This document shows positions 11,774-23,833 of a stretch of DNA of 64,000 bases, piece by piece. The position numbers and the translations under genes were made by a program. The stretch lies in contig BCIK01000017.1 of assembly GCA_039545295.1 (NCBI GenBank), forward strand, positions 248,001-312,000, written 5' to 3'. The stretch comes from Udeniomyces pyricola. Its lineage: Eukaryota; Basidiomycota; Tremellomycetes; Cystofilobasidiales; Mrakiaceae. Positions within the stretch are counted from its first letter, which is position 1. Each line of letters starts with the position of its first letter. The notes beneath the pieces were generated by a model. That model searched no databases. It was not told where the DNA came from and was given only the letters and a program-made list of their open reading frames with translations.

Positions 11774-12843
11774 ATGGACGCCGCTTCCCTCATTCTCAAC
11801 GGTGAGTTCATAGTCCGACGGGATCTACTGACAAGGTTCATATGCTAACAACCTGCTTGCCCTTCATTTCCTTCTCCAACGCCCTTCCTCGCTCCTTCTT
11901 CATCTTGTTCACGTTACCGTCCCTGCTCTTGATTTTCTTCTTGCATTTCTTCCTTTTCTTCGTCTTCTACAGTGGTCGCCCCATTCCTCCCCTCGCCCGT
12001 CACCAACTTTCTCCGTGGCCAGATCAATGCCATCGCGTCGGGTGCCGGGGACGTCCTATCCGATTACCTCCCACCCGCGGTGGCCAACGCCATCCGAAGC
12101 GTCCTTCCTCTCTTCATGAGCGGTGTTGCCATGTACTTTGGTTTCCTCAGCCTTTGGAGCACTGCTCGCAGCGCTGTCCGGTGAGTCGAGGAAGTCGATT
12201 GTATTCGTCAACTGGGAATGATCCGGCTTAATGCTGTAGCTAAACGTCATCTTCCTATCGGCGATCAATTTCCTTTTTTCCCTTGTTACTCTTCAACAGT
12301 ACCGGTTTCACTCTCTTCAAGCTTGGTGCCATGGCGTTCCTCGCGTCGACGGCGTACAACTTCTACAACGGCAACGGCACGAGTTCGCTCCAAACGTCTT
12401 ACTCGACCCTGGTGTCGTCGCTGACGACGGCTTCGACGATGCTTGGCCCCCTCGGCACGCTGGCGACGTGGTGGATCGGACGCGAGAAAATTGACATGGT
12501 CAAGAAGTTTGCCGTCGAACTTGGCTTGCCCATCGAGTCCAAATCGACGGCTCCCAAGACAGGCAAGTCGGGCAAGTCGTGGACGGACGCGTTCGCCCCC
12601 GCTGGTGCCAACTCGGGCAAGTCGGCCGGCAAGAAAGTCGACGAAGCCAAAGGGGGATTGTTCGATAGCCTCGCAGGCATTTTTGGAACCAACGAGGCTG
12701 ACGATGTCGTCAAGAGCTTCGTCGACAAGGTCGCCGGTGGAGGGGACGCTGGGGCGTTTGCTCAGAAGGCGTTTGCGGTGGCGAATGCGGCGTTGGGTGA
12801 TGACAAGGATTCGAAGAAGAAGAACAAGTCAAAGTGGCTGTAG
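11774..12843 (+). CDS. small membrane-associated hypothetical protein
   Basis: Three exons (11774-11801, 11973-12180, 12300-12843) give about 259 residues. The first exon encodes only nine codons from an ATG in good context. Residues about 10-100 contain several hydrophobic stretches, including a segment around MSGVAMYFGFLSLW and a second around FKLGAMAFLAST, so one or two membrane helices are likely. A further amphipathic segment ends in WWIGREKID. The C-terminal half is hydrophilic with Gly/Ser/Lys linkers (TGKSGKSW) and ends in a lysine-rich tail KKKNKSKWL. I do not recognise a named family. Splice phases are consistent and the frame is open throughout, so the gene itself is well supported. 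An ER or mitochondrial membrane location would fit but is not shown. Confidence 0.75.
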
Positions 12844-13350
12844 ATGGGTGTGTATGTTTGATTGTTGGAGGAGAAAAAACAATTTGTGAGGTGTATGAGC
12901 ATGATGGTAGAATGCATGCGTTTATGTGGCATTATGGGAATACACGATGCATATATGAACCTTAAATGTATATATATACATATATATCTGAACCAATCTG
13001 AATGGTCTGAACCGACCTACAACAAGAAGAGTTTCGAGGTTTGCCCCGGTAGGATGAGAGCTGTGCAAGCTGATAGAGTAGGATGAGAGCTGTGCATGCT
13101 AACCTGATGAGCAGCCAGCTTGAGCTATCCAACCCATGCCCCTTGCCTCCTGCCGTCCCCTTCCTGTTTCCCTTCTCTTCGTCTTCGCCTCCTCACTCCC
13201 CCCACTAACGTGACGTGCATGGCTACCTAGGTGCCATCCTTGTCATCCATGCTTCAATCCCCCCCGCCATCCATCCAACCATCTCACACGGTCAATCTCG
13301 CCACCTTGCCTTCCACTTTCCCCCCCAGCACGACTTCCCCCCTTGCGACC
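12844..13350. other. spacer and 5' leader
   Basis: The first part is the 3' flank of the upstream gene, with a TA-rich element at 12968-12988. The second part is C/T-rich and leads to the Sds3-like start. The reading frame of that gene stays open upstream to an ATG at 13249, but that ATG has pyrimidines before it and is less likely to be the start. Confidence 0.5.
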
Positions 13351-16300
13351 ATGTCTTCCACATCCGACTCCTCTTCCTCCTTTCGTCCCCCAGCTGCCCA
13401 CAACGCCTCAGCTCTTCACTCTACCAGCTCCGATCTCTCCAGCCTCGACGGCTCAGATGACGACCGTCAGTCCAACGACGGCGACGACGACGACGACGAC
13501 GAAGATGGTGACGATAACAACGACGACGACGACGATGATGAGGGTGATGGCGACCAAGACGGCGACAACGACGATGCCTACGGCCGGCAAGCACTCTCTC
13601 TCGACCACGACGACATCACGCTCGATCCGACCCCGTCTTCGACATCCTCCCTCAAGGGTAACAGTACGCCTAGACAAAACAACCGAACTCCTCTAGCTAT
13701 TGAGCCCTCTGGCCAAGTCGGACTCCCCGCGATGGCGACGACGCCGAGATCTGCTGCTCCGGCGCCGGCTGGTCCTTCTTTTGTTGCTGCTGCTGCCGCC
13801 GTCGCCGTCGGTGCTGATATGGGCGTTGATGATGCTTCGACCGAAGACTCCCTTCCTGCTGCTGAGTTCACCATCCTCGACTCAGCTGGCACCCCTCCTC
13901 GCTACGCGGCTGGTCGTTCAACGCCGCCGACGGCTCCCCGCTCCGTCTCGTCTGCCCTGTCGCCCGTAGGGTCGTCGCCCCATTCTTCGCCAACGTCAGC
14001 AACGGACCCGCTCCCCTCAATCGCATCTGGCCATTCACCCCGCTCCTCGCCCCCGCCAGCGCCTTCCGGCGAGGGAGGCCACAGAGATTCCATTGGCATG
14101 GCCTCTAGTACGGCTTCTTCCCCTCCGGTTGTGTCGCGTCGCCTGCCTTTCCCCACCAAACCACGCACGTCCCATCCGTCATCGACGACGCCCAACGGAG
14201 CCTCCTCTTCGACCAACAGCAACATCGTCAACGCCCGCGCCCGGCACGATACTAACAGTACCGACAGCTCGCGATCGCCTCTGAAGCAGGACGAGCTCCA
14301 TGCTCTTGGCATATGGAAGGGTGAGGAGGAAGGTGACAGCGACCTCACGCCCGACGACGATGGTGATGACGATGATGAGGATCATCCTCAGAGGGCGTCG
14401 CGCGTCAAAGCAGATCCGACTTCCTCGTCCAAGCAACTCGCCTCGCTCATGGCCGCCCGCAACCACCTTTCAGAGCCCTACTCTGTCGCGGCCCATCCCG
14501 CTTTGTCCTCCATCAACCACGTTCGACCCGTCACTAATGGAGAATATTCCCGCTCATCCTCCATTCCTGCCCCTCAACGACATGCCCTGCCCCTCCGACC
14601 GGAATCCTCTGTGGCAGCATCGACAGCCTCATTCTTCACGGCGACGGCCACAGCAGCTTCGTTCCTACCGCATGGTGGAGCGTCGGGTGACAAGGAGAGG
14701 CGATCGCACTCGAGTGAGTGGCGCAGCAGGAGTGGAACTCCCAAGGGGCCTAGGGCGGATCGGGAGAGGGCAGAAGGCAGCAGCAGTCGGTCCAATGGTC
14801 ACGAGGTGAGATCCCTTTGCTACTTTCCTCTATCAAGAACGATGCAGGGCATCAAGATACTCGAGGCTTGTTCCACGTAGCTTGTTCTTGGCTCGGTATC
14901 AATTCCTTACGCCTGTGCTTCCTTCTCGGCAAGCTGAGTCCGACGCGGCGTGTATGCATCGTAGCTTGATAGCTGACCCGTCTCTTCTCATCTCCTCCAT
15001 TACACGCTCTTTCACGGCTGTCTGATCTTACTACTCTAGTTCCCATCCAATCCAGCAGGACCTGCACCCAACGCTCTTCACCCCACATCCTCCAATACTC
15101 CCCATAGTTCCAAGTCAGGCAGCACCCACCGTGCCACCAAGCACTTTGTCAATCAAGGCGGTCCGGCCGAGTCGGCATCCGACCTTTCCGATTCCTCTTC
15201 GACGTCCTCTTCCTCCTCCTCTACCTCCTCACGCAAGAACTCTGCTTTTGCCCGACGACCGACCCCGCCTCATCTCGTCAAAAAATCGGGTCGACGACCA
15301 ACGCCTCAGTCTCCACCTTTACCGCGCCCATCTGACGTTACGCAACCGAGCCCCTCTTCCCATCCCATCCCCGCCGCCGAGTCCAAGTCTAGAACTCACA
15401 GTCGGTCTCCGGAAGCGTTGGCTGGCACATCCAGGGCGTCGTCTCGAGGGATCGATGATACGAACACGAGCGACCTTACGTCAACGCTTCCTGGCATCAC
15501 GGCCATCTCACCCTCTGTCGCAATGGATGGGTTGGAAGCCTCTCAGCTTGACTCATCGCGCCCAATGCCAGTCGAACCGTCGACTTTTGAGGCTGACGAG
15601 ACAGCGAATCCCTCGGTTCATGCCGGCGGCCTCGGCGATGCAAAGGCAAGCAACCAGGATTCGAATCTACCGCTCACGCACGCCATTGAACCCGAGCGCC
15701 GCGTGCTTGTCGTCGAGAATGATGCTCAGCCGAAAGATCTATCCGAGAAAGCTGGGCTGAAGCTCGACGGCGAGGTCCCTAAGGAACCGGGAGAGGGAGA
15801 AGAGGCTGCCGCGAGCAAGATGGACGGGATGGAAGTGCCCTCGATTGAGGTGGCTCCCCCTGTGGAAGACGAAGAGGGAGAACGCGTGCCGCTTGGAAAA
15901 AAGAAGAATGGCAAGGCTTCGGTCGCTGCTATCGAAGATGAAGAGGAAGGTTCGTTTGATAGCTTGCTTGCTTCTTTCTCTCTCTTGATTTTGGATCCCG
16001 TGCGCGAGATGGGTCGAGGGAAGAAGTCCTTGGTGACTGCCCCTGACAACTTTTTCAGATGCTGATCATCTTACTGCCTGTGTCATCGTTCGACGCTTAT
16101 ATCGGATTCTATAGAGAAAACTTCCGTCTCGTTTGCGACGCAGCAGCGATTGGACGCGATGGAGGCCTTGACCAAGATTGAGATTGCGTTTGCTCGATTG
16201 CGGGATCGTATTCACATTGAACGGATGGAAGAATGTAGAAAGGAAGAGGAGCGATTACTCGATGGTGCGTTTGGCTACAATTGCGATCTATCTCATTCTG

Positions 16301-18486
16301 ACCTTTGGGTAGGGTTCATTTCGAGCGAACATGATCTTGGGTGGCTGATTGCTTCTCTCTCCTTGATGCTTCCTATACTTCATTCTGTGCGTTTCTCAAT
16401 CAGGCACTCATCCGGTTCTCGTCGCCCTTCAAACGCGACTCTCACTTCTGCGGGAACGCGAACTCGACGTTGCCTCCCGTCGCCTGGTTGAAGTCGAGCG
16501 CGAGCACGAGAACGTCCGCCGAACGGATGTCGGAGGGGTTTGGGAATGGTGGAGGAACGGACGGGAAGAGTTGCAGCGGGACATGATGGCTGACGTGATG
16601 AGGAAGCGAAGGCGCGTCGATCGGGAGAAGCGAACGGTCGAAGGTGGTCGACGTGAGTACCATCTTGCAACGCTTCTGCTCAAGCTAGTCATGTTTGAAA
16701 TCGCGATCAAGCTGAATCTTTTTTGTTTTGTTTTTATTTTTCAATCGCTCTTGGCCTTGCTCATCGTTTTCACCTCTTGCCATAGCCAAACGGCCACTAC
16801 CCATCGCACCTGTGGGTCCAAGCGATAATGCCCCCAAAAAACGTCGTACCGGTCCCCCGAACCTCGACGAACTCCTGCCTGGGTCGTATCTCAACCAACC
16901 AGAGGAGCGACGTCGTCTTCAGGAGGAGCGCGAAGTCTGGGGACCGAGGCCGGGTCTGATGGGCCTCCCAGAGAGGGGCGTCGAGATCGATCTCGAGCTG
17001 TTGGGCGTGAGTTGACATTTTTCACTGCTCTGAGTCCCCACAGAATCCGTGTAGATCTCTACGCGTCAGGGAGATTGACGAAGATGCGTTTTCTTTTTGT
17101 TACTAGCTTGGGCGCCAACAGGCTTTCCGACCGTTCGATCAGCAACCTCGCACTATGGGCGGGCATCCTCAACACTACACCTCGCATCATCCGTACCCAC
17201 CTGCACCTCCTCATTTCCCGCAGCAGCAGCAGCTATATATCCCTCATCCTCAACAACAGCAACCCCATCCTCATCCTCATCCCCACTACCAGCAGCAACC
17301 TCCGCCACCACCCCCGCCACCACAGCAGCAGCAGCAGCAGCAACAACAGCCATACCGTCCTCAGCCCGTTGGCTATGAGCCATCGCCGCCGCATCAACAG
17401 CATCCGCCACCGCAGCATCAACTCCCTCCGCCACACCCAGATCATGAGCAACAGCAACATCAACAGCAGCTGTCTCATGCTCAAATTCCCATAGGCCAGC
17501 AATATCGACCGGGACCTCCTTCTCAGCTCGTCCACGGTCGTCAAGCACCTCGCACGCAGTCATCCGGGAACAATGGCCATGCGTTGTCAGCCCCTCCGCA
17601 CCAATCGTTCGAGAGCGCATTTGGTGGTGGCGTCGATTCAAGCGCAAAGAGGCGTCGAACGAAAAGTCCCGTCGTTGGAGGCTCGACCGTCCCTCTCGCT
17701 CGGGCCAACGCGGTTGTCTCGGGAATGACGAGTAACGCCAGCAATGGAGATCATGCCGAGGAAACTAAGGCGATGACGAACGCGAGTGGAACGGCAACTT
17801 CCCGTCGACCTTCGCCTCGTGATCTGTCACTCAACGGTTCCAACCCTCGATCGCTCCCGATCTCTGCTACGCCCCCAGTCAACAACACGCCATATGCTTC
17901 CCCTGGCGGACCCTCATCGGGTCAATCTTCTTCTGCCTCATCTGGGATGGGACGAACTTCCTCTTCTTCGACGGCGGCCAGTAATTTGGGAGCTGGGCCA
18001 GCGACCAATCGACCCCCACCACCTAATGCTCGGCCCCCGACGACTAAGCCTCCTTCTAACTTGGCTAGTTCAAGTGCTTTTGCTACCGCTGCCGGTCGTA
18101 AGAACACCCCGACGCCTCCATTGCCCTTGCCTCTGGGCGCTAGCAACAACAACAAGAACAACGGTAGCAACAACAACAGTAACACTTCTACATTCCCACC
18201 ACCGAGGGGGGACTCATCTCCCCTCGTCGTCGTCAACAATAACAACGGAGAAGCATCCTCATCCTCATCTTTGGGATCTGCTACTGGCCCACCGCCGTCT
18301 CTTCCTCGACGGATCTCACCCCCTTCAGCGGGCAGCAGTGGTTTGCCGGGCAATCGATCGGTCAGCGGACCGAGACAGGTCTCTCCATATGGAAGTGGGG
18401 GGATCCCAACACCATCCTATGCGCTCCCTTCATCAGCTACGACGGCTACATCGACGACGATGACGGCATCGGGGCCGGGAAAGTGA
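13351..18486 (+). CDS. Sds3-family subunit of the Sin3/Rpd3L histone deacetylase complex
   Basis: I infer six exons (13351-14805, 15040-15949, 16115-16264, 16404-16652, 16786-17006, 17107-18486), about 1454 residues. The conserved core spans exons 3-5. It has the Sds3/Dep1 pattern: FATQQRLDAMEALTKIEIAFA, LRDRIHIERMEECRKEEERL, an acidic-basic coiled coil (THPVL...LRERELDVASRRL), then RKRRRVDREKR and a KKRR basic patch before LDELLPGSYL. In the known family this helix binds Sin3 and holds the deacetylase module together. Flanking regions are unusual: exon 1 carries long Asp runs (about residues 40-85) and Ser/Pro-rich sequence, and exon 6 is a Gln/Pro/His tail with an eight- to ten-residue Gln run. 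ATG 13351 is chosen because A is at -3; an in-frame ATG at 13249 would add 34 residues. The protein is far longer than yeast Sds3. Confidence 0.8.
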
Positions 18487-19528
18487 TTGGCTATACTACC
18501 TATTAGCAAATAGCCCCAACAGACGCTTTTTGGATCCTCTGGTTTTGTTGAAAGTCGGTCGTTCAAACAGCGATGGAAAGCTCAGACTCCATTGGGGCGG
18601 CGGTTGACGGTCGCAGGGCTCGGTTGTCAACTCTTCTTTCGTGCTTCTTTTTCTTCTTCTTCTTCTTTTCTCTGGTGACTCTTACTATCTTTCGTTTCCC
18701 CTTGGATACTTGAGTGTTTCCTCATCTATACCGACAATCATCACCACCCGCGCGGTCTCGACTTGCAGTAGTATGCAAACCCCCACCTATCTTAATCCTC
18801 TCTTCTCCTCTCCTTCCCTTTCCTTTCTTTTTTTCTCCTCTTCTCGAACTCGTTTGGTCTTGTTTTTTTTTCTTTCCATTTTTTTGTTCCTTCTTTTTTT
18901 ATTCCTACTGTTTCTCTCTTGTTCATTGTTCTTCCTTTCTTCCTTTCCTTTTTGAGCTTCTTCTTTCCCTTTCTATCTTTTTTTTTCTTTCATTATCTAA
19001 TGCCCTCGCTTGAACTATTGGCTCACGTAGCTCTTGCAGATCGGGAAACTTCTTTCTCTTCTTGTTTAATATATATTGTTTTGTGTTTTGATCCAACGCA
19101 GGAAGACGTTGTACGTCTCTCTTTTGCTATCGCCCTTGCAGCTGGTCGGTCGCTCGCTGCTTCGAGAGTGTGTATCTGGATGTCAAGCCCTCAGTTTCGT
19201 CGTGCGAATGGACATATATATATATATACCTTGGGTGGCCTTGACAGGATCGTCCGTTCGAGGTTCTATCAAGAAATCAGATCGCCGTCATAAATGTTCT
19301 TTGTCGTCATTATGTTTTCCTGATCCGAATCGAATCCTCCGAAACCCTTTGCAGTAAAGCCGTGAACCGTCCTTTCCTTGGTTTGCCCGTCCGTCACTCG
19401 ATCCTCTCTTTCTCCCTTTTCTCCTCGCAGTCCTTCGCAAGCTACACATCCAATTCAGCTCCTCCTAACCTCTCTTTCCCTTCTTTCCCTAACTCCACCT
19501 TACCCCTATACTCAACTCCACAACCACG
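18487..19528. other. spacer, T-rich
   Basis: The plus strand is strongly pyrimidine-rich (18640-19000). It probably combines the 3' flank of the Sds3-like gene with the promoter of the deaminase. An AT repeat lies at about 19207-19220. Open frames here consist of Phe/Ser/Leu runs and show no family signal. Confidence 0.5.
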
Positions 19529-21678
19529 ATGTGCCGCTCGAGCAAGATTGAAAGCCTTCTCCTCACCGAGGCGACGCACTCGGACCTCGTCCATCGACAC
19601 GCCGCCGCCATCGTCCGGGGTGGGAAAGTGCTCTCGATCGGACACAACACGAAGCGTACCGCGTTTGGAGGAGGAGTCCAATGTGAGTCCCCCCCCCCCC
19701 GATTGTGGGCTTCCTTTTGTCAAGAAAAATAAAGAAAGCGGGAGAGAGAGACAGAGGGGGCCTTGCTGGAGAGGGATGTATAGGCGGGCCTGTTGTGTTT
19801 GGATATATGCGTGCGGATACTGATCCACTTCATGATGAAAACCCGACGATCTTGTTTTCTTCTTCCCCCCCACCCCCTGTTTGGCTTCCTCTTCTCGATA
19901 TCTTCCAACTCGCACCTTTTTTTTTTCTCTTCAAAAACGCCTCTCTCAGATTCCATGCACGCCGAGATGTCTGCGATCCTCTTTGCGCCGCGTCCCAAGT
20001 CGCCTTCGGGCTCGCGCCGATCCACGCCCACATCTGGTATGAATCGAGGAGGTAACAGCGGTGGAGGCCATGTTGGTGGTCATGGGACTAGTGGGGCATC
20101 TTCCCGATTGATGCGACAGCTTCGAGGAGGAGGAGGAGGAGGAGGAGGAGGAAGGGGTGGGGGAAGAGCGCAGCAGGAGGGAGGGGGAGAGGAGGGTGAG
20201 AGCGCTTTGGGAAGAGGTCGCAAGCAGGGGTTTGAAACGGACAGTACAGAAACAGGGAAAGCAGAAAAAGCAAAAGAACCAGAAGAAGGATGGGAAGAAA
20301 GTTGGAAACCTACAGACGCTGCAGAACCAAGGTGGGATTAGGGAAGATGAGGAGGAAGAGGAGGAGGTTGGTCAAAGAGACATCGATGGGAATATGGTAC
20401 GGGCCAAACCGTTCAAAGGCTCGAGTTCATCGAATGGGAATGCGGGGACGATGAAGGGATCATCGAAGGCTTCAACAGATGGGTTGGGTTCGAGTCATGT
20501 AGGGTCCGTTGGTGTGATGATGAAGAAGAAACGTAGACAGGGTCGTCGGAAAGGTTCGTTTGTTGGTTTCTCTCCCATTTGAGGTCGATTCAGAAGCAAG
20601 CTAGAGACTTGTTATTTTTTTTTGTTCTTTCTGGCCCTGTTACTCTGTAATCAACTAACAAGAACCGGTGTTCAAATCGTTTCGTCCAAATCTTCCTCCT
20701 TCTCCCCCCGCTCCCCTTTAATGTTCTTTCCTTTTTTTTTTCTATTTCTCCCACCTTCCTCCTCCGCCCCGTTTCCTCTCTTTCCTCCCCCCAGCCCTCA
20801 CCCGTCCCACTTCGGGTGGCGACCTTTACGTCTGTCGAGTGACGTCGTCGAACGACCTGGCCGATTCCCGTCCATGCCTGCGCTGCCTCGGCTGGATGCT
20901 CGAAGCCGAAATCAGCCGTGTGTTTTTTACGGCGAAGGATTCCATCACGGGCTGCGTTCGTTGGGAGGCTTCGACGGGTTAGTTCTTTGAATTTTTCCTC
21001 TTTTATCAGATAGGATGGATACAACAACTAAGTCTGGGGAGAGAGGTTGAGGGTCGTCCAACGGGGATGGTTCTTTAACAAGCTTTGTCCCGTTTGACTC
21101 ATCTCTTTCTTTCTTGATACTCAACCTAAATACCTTCCATGCTTTCTTGTCTGAACGCTTCGAAACAAACATGACAGTGTCTGAGCTCCTCGATCAAGAC
21201 CCCTTTGTCACATCCAGTTGAGTATAGAGCCTTTTCCCAACTAACATATAGAACTTCCGGATCGATGTCTCTTGGCGATCTCTCCTTTCTCTACCTAACT
21301 TCCGTGCTACCCGACTGTTCTTTTCTTTTCTGAATTTTCGCCTGTCATCGTGGTCTTTTCCCTTTTCCCCCTCACTCAACTCACCTCCCATTCGACTTCA
21401 ATCCGACCTATACATCCACAAACCCAGTGGACCGAAATGGCCTCTTCCTCAATCAATCCGCCCCTTTACCTCTTACTTCTCCTTCTCATTCCAACGGTTC
21501 ACCTTCCAAACCTTCTCCCTCCTCAGATCGGCTCTTCTCGCTCAATCCACGAAAGAACACCGACCATCAGAGTACTTTGGAGGGGAAAATCAAGAAGAAA
21601 CCTAAGCCGTTACGGACGTCTCGTCCTGTCTTACCTGGACCGGCCGGTGGTGGGAAGCAGCGTTTGGAGGATTTTTGA
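19529..21678 (+). CDS. cytidine/dCMP-type deaminase-like protein with low-complexity insertion
   Basis: A zinc-dependent deaminase of the cytidine/deoxycytidylate superfamily. Exon 1 (19529-19682) encodes strands leading to RHAAAIVRGGKVLSIGHN, and exon 2 begins at 19950 with SMHAEMSAI, the H-A-E zinc and catalytic motif. The second zinc motif, RPCLRCLGWM (PCxxC), is in the exon at 20795-20977. Exons 21178-21216 and 21428-21678 add a Ser/Pro/Lys tail. Between the two zinc motifs lies roughly 150-200 residues of Gly/Glu/Lys-rich sequence, where the family usually has 25-40. Within it the frame from exon 2 meets a stop at 20339-20341, while the downstream exon is read in another frame. A 49-nt GT-AG intron at 20196-20244 restores a 393-residue frame. 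A single-base indel near 20330 would also do so. The substrate (free nucleotide or RNA base) cannot be told. Confidence 0.65.
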
Positions 21679-23120
21679 TTGGTCTCTACTTTTTTTTTTT
21701 TTTTTTGGTGAAGGCACAGTGCTGTCGAGAAGGGAAGGACGGAGGAAGCTCGGCGGATAGAGATGGGGCGGAATATGGTATTGGAGGACAAGGGCCGGTT
21801 GATCCCGAGGGAGGAGACGGAGTCGGACGTCTTGGGAATCAATCAGGTCGGACGGAAGGACTCGAGAGGAAAAGAACATCATTGGATGGAATGATTTGTA
21901 TCGTTGTCCACAGGGTCACACCTAGTCATTATCAGCTTTGATGAATCTGTAACAGGGTGTTGCAGTCGACTTAGCACTAGCGCCTTGCCTCGCTTCCTTG
22001 ATCTCTTTCGACTGTCCTCCCTCCGTTACTGGACAACATGTTGGTCCTTCTGCATCTATTGTCCATCAACATCGTCTCCATCGTCTCGGATCACCCTGCC
22101 AGCCTGCACGACGAACGACGCGCGAGAAGTTCCACTCCTGCATATTGCGTACTTTGAAATCTCTACCGTTTCAACTACATAGTTCCTTGCTTTTAACTTT
22201 TTTTTTCTTCAAGGCTTTTAGACCTTTGGTGATGTAGCATTTCGCTCTTCCTTGCTGCTTTTTCTTCTTCCTTTTTGTTCTATATACGACTCTCGATGGT
22301 GGTCGTAGGCCGACAACCTTTTCGACCCTTTTGTGTCTTGTTTATTTTTCATTCGATCCCCTCGTAGTCTCACAAATATATCATAGTACTACAATTAGGG
22401 TTTCTATCTACTATAAACGATTAACTTGTCTCCGACCTTAGCTACTAATACTAGCCATCCCCACGAGCTGCATACATATAGCCCGGTCAGCTAGCATATC
22501 ATGGTGGTACGTAGAATATATGCTCAATCTGCAAGTCCTAGTCGCACTTGCTGATCATGATCAGGATCGACGTGTCGGCCGTGCGTCATGTTCGAGACTG
22601 GAGAGCGAGCGCGCCCGCCCTTTACGTATTTTCCCGCCACGCGCGTCGCGTCGCGTCCTCCAAGTTGCTCGAAGTTGAAGCGCTGAAGCCGATGACCGAG
22701 TATCGAATGCGCCTCTTTCCTCTCTTGTTGACTGGTCGTTGTCGTCGTCTATCAAGTAGCTATCAACTGGACTTCCCCTCCCCCTTCTTCCTACATCTTC
22801 CCCTTCCCCCTCCCCCCCCTCCCCTGTGCTTGCGCCCTGACTTATCATACCAATCATATACACTCACATATCTTCCCCCCTTCCCACCTCTCATATATAA
22901 TTCCATACCCAACCTTCATGCACAACACCTACTTTTCTCAACTCATCCATACAGGTCAATCCCATCCCCCGGCCCTACCCCATCCCTCCTTCTTAATCCA
23001 TATCGACCCACATACGTACCCATACGTTGCCAAACCCACATACCCTAACCCATCCTTGGCCTTTGTCCAACCGTATACCGCTATACAAAGGACGTTTCCA
23101 TGTTTCTCATTTCTCTCTCT
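21679..23120. other. spacer, no gene recognised
   Basis: A T run at 21690-21707 follows the deaminase stop. The remainder is C/T-rich with AT-rich islands around 22370-22500. No open frame has convincing composition or splice structure on either strand. Confidence 0.45.
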
Positions 23121-23462
23121 CTAGCTCACTCCTGTGGCGTCAAAGTCAGATAACTCCTCCCCCCCCCCCCCTTCCCCTTCCTCCCCTTTCCTTCCTTCTT
23201 GACCTCCTGGTCCGCTGAACCCTCCCTTCGAGTACGCTCCCCCCTCCGCTTCATCATCGCTAATTTCGATGACAGACGGATCGCTGACCCCTGTGAAGCT
23301 GTTACCGAGTCGAACGAGGGCGATTTGGGAGATGATTGGAACCTTGAAATAGCTCACACACGTACACATACACATACTCGGATCATCGCCAGAGATTTTG
23401 TCGGAACGCGTCGTTTGTTTCGATCGAGCGAACGGCTCTGGTAAGGCGCCAGCCGTGCACAT
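23121..23462 (-). CDS. possible small protein with VIEISDDE motif
   Basis: A single open frame of 113 codons on the minus strand starts at a real ATG (23462). Its middle reads SVIEISDDEAEGG, a hydrophobic core followed by acidic residues that matches the usual SUMO-interacting motif and is common in nuclear proteins. The C-terminus is Gly/Glu-rich. A GTGAGC donor lies just before the stop and a GTATGT...CAAG pair lies near 23336-23371, so it could be one exon of a larger gene. I found no partner exon with a clear family signal. The call is weak. Confidence 0.3.
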   Translation of the reverse strand: MCTAGALPEPFARSKQTTRSDKISGDDPSMCMCTCVSYFKVPIISQIALVRLGNSFTGVSDPSVIEISDDEAEGGAYSKGGFSGPGGQEGRKGEEGEGGGGEELSDFDATGVS

Positions 23463-23465
23463 GGG

Positions 23466-23505
23466 ACAGCTAGTCAGCCAGTCAGTCAGTCAGTCAGTCG
23501 GTTAA
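23466..23505. repeat. (GTCA)n tetranucleotide repeat
   Basis: Imperfect AGTC/GTCA repeats, about eight copies, just upstream of the start of the weak minus-strand candidate gene, fading into GGTC repeats. Confidence 0.6.
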
Positions 23506-23761
23506 TCGGTCGGTCGCTTGAGTGGTCGGAAGAGAGGGCAAGAGGGATCTAGGAATGAGACTTGAGAACTTTAGGCATCGTGACATGGACCTGGTGGATT
23601 GATGCGAACGGGTTTGTTCACTTCATTGGCTTGTGATGTGTGTGCACTCGTCGGCCAGATGGGGCTTCACTTGATCGCTGTGTCTCGGTCGAACGGATGG
23701 GAGTCGCATGTATGCGCTGACGGATACTTTTTACATGGATACTGACCTGCACACCCATATG

Positions 23762-23833
23762 GGTGCTCATATAGGTGCTCATACAGGCGCTCATATGGGT
23801 GCTCATACAGGCGCTCATATGGGTCTCTGTATG
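23762..23833. repeat. 12-bp minisatellite, about 6 copies
   Basis: Tandem 12-bp units of the form GGYGCTCATAYR run from 23762 to 23821, with a diverged sixth unit to 23833. Units alternate between GGTGCTCATACA and GGCGCTCATATG types. Because 12 is a multiple of 3, all frames stay open through it and give false tetrapeptide repeats (GAHT/GAHM on +). Confidence 0.85.

Noticed and set aside
13453..13677. Minus-strand frame opposite the Asp runs of the Sds3-like gene
   Set aside because: Its Val/Ile-rich content is the reverse complement of GAC/GAT repeats in a well-supported exon.
22548..23048. 166-codon plus-strand frame
   Set aside because: It is dominated by Pro/Leu/Ser from C/T-rich DNA and shows no domain, no conserved motif and no neighbouring exon.
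23762..23833. CRISPR-like repeat array
   Set aside because: Units are directly adjacent with no spacers, and the host is eukaryotic.
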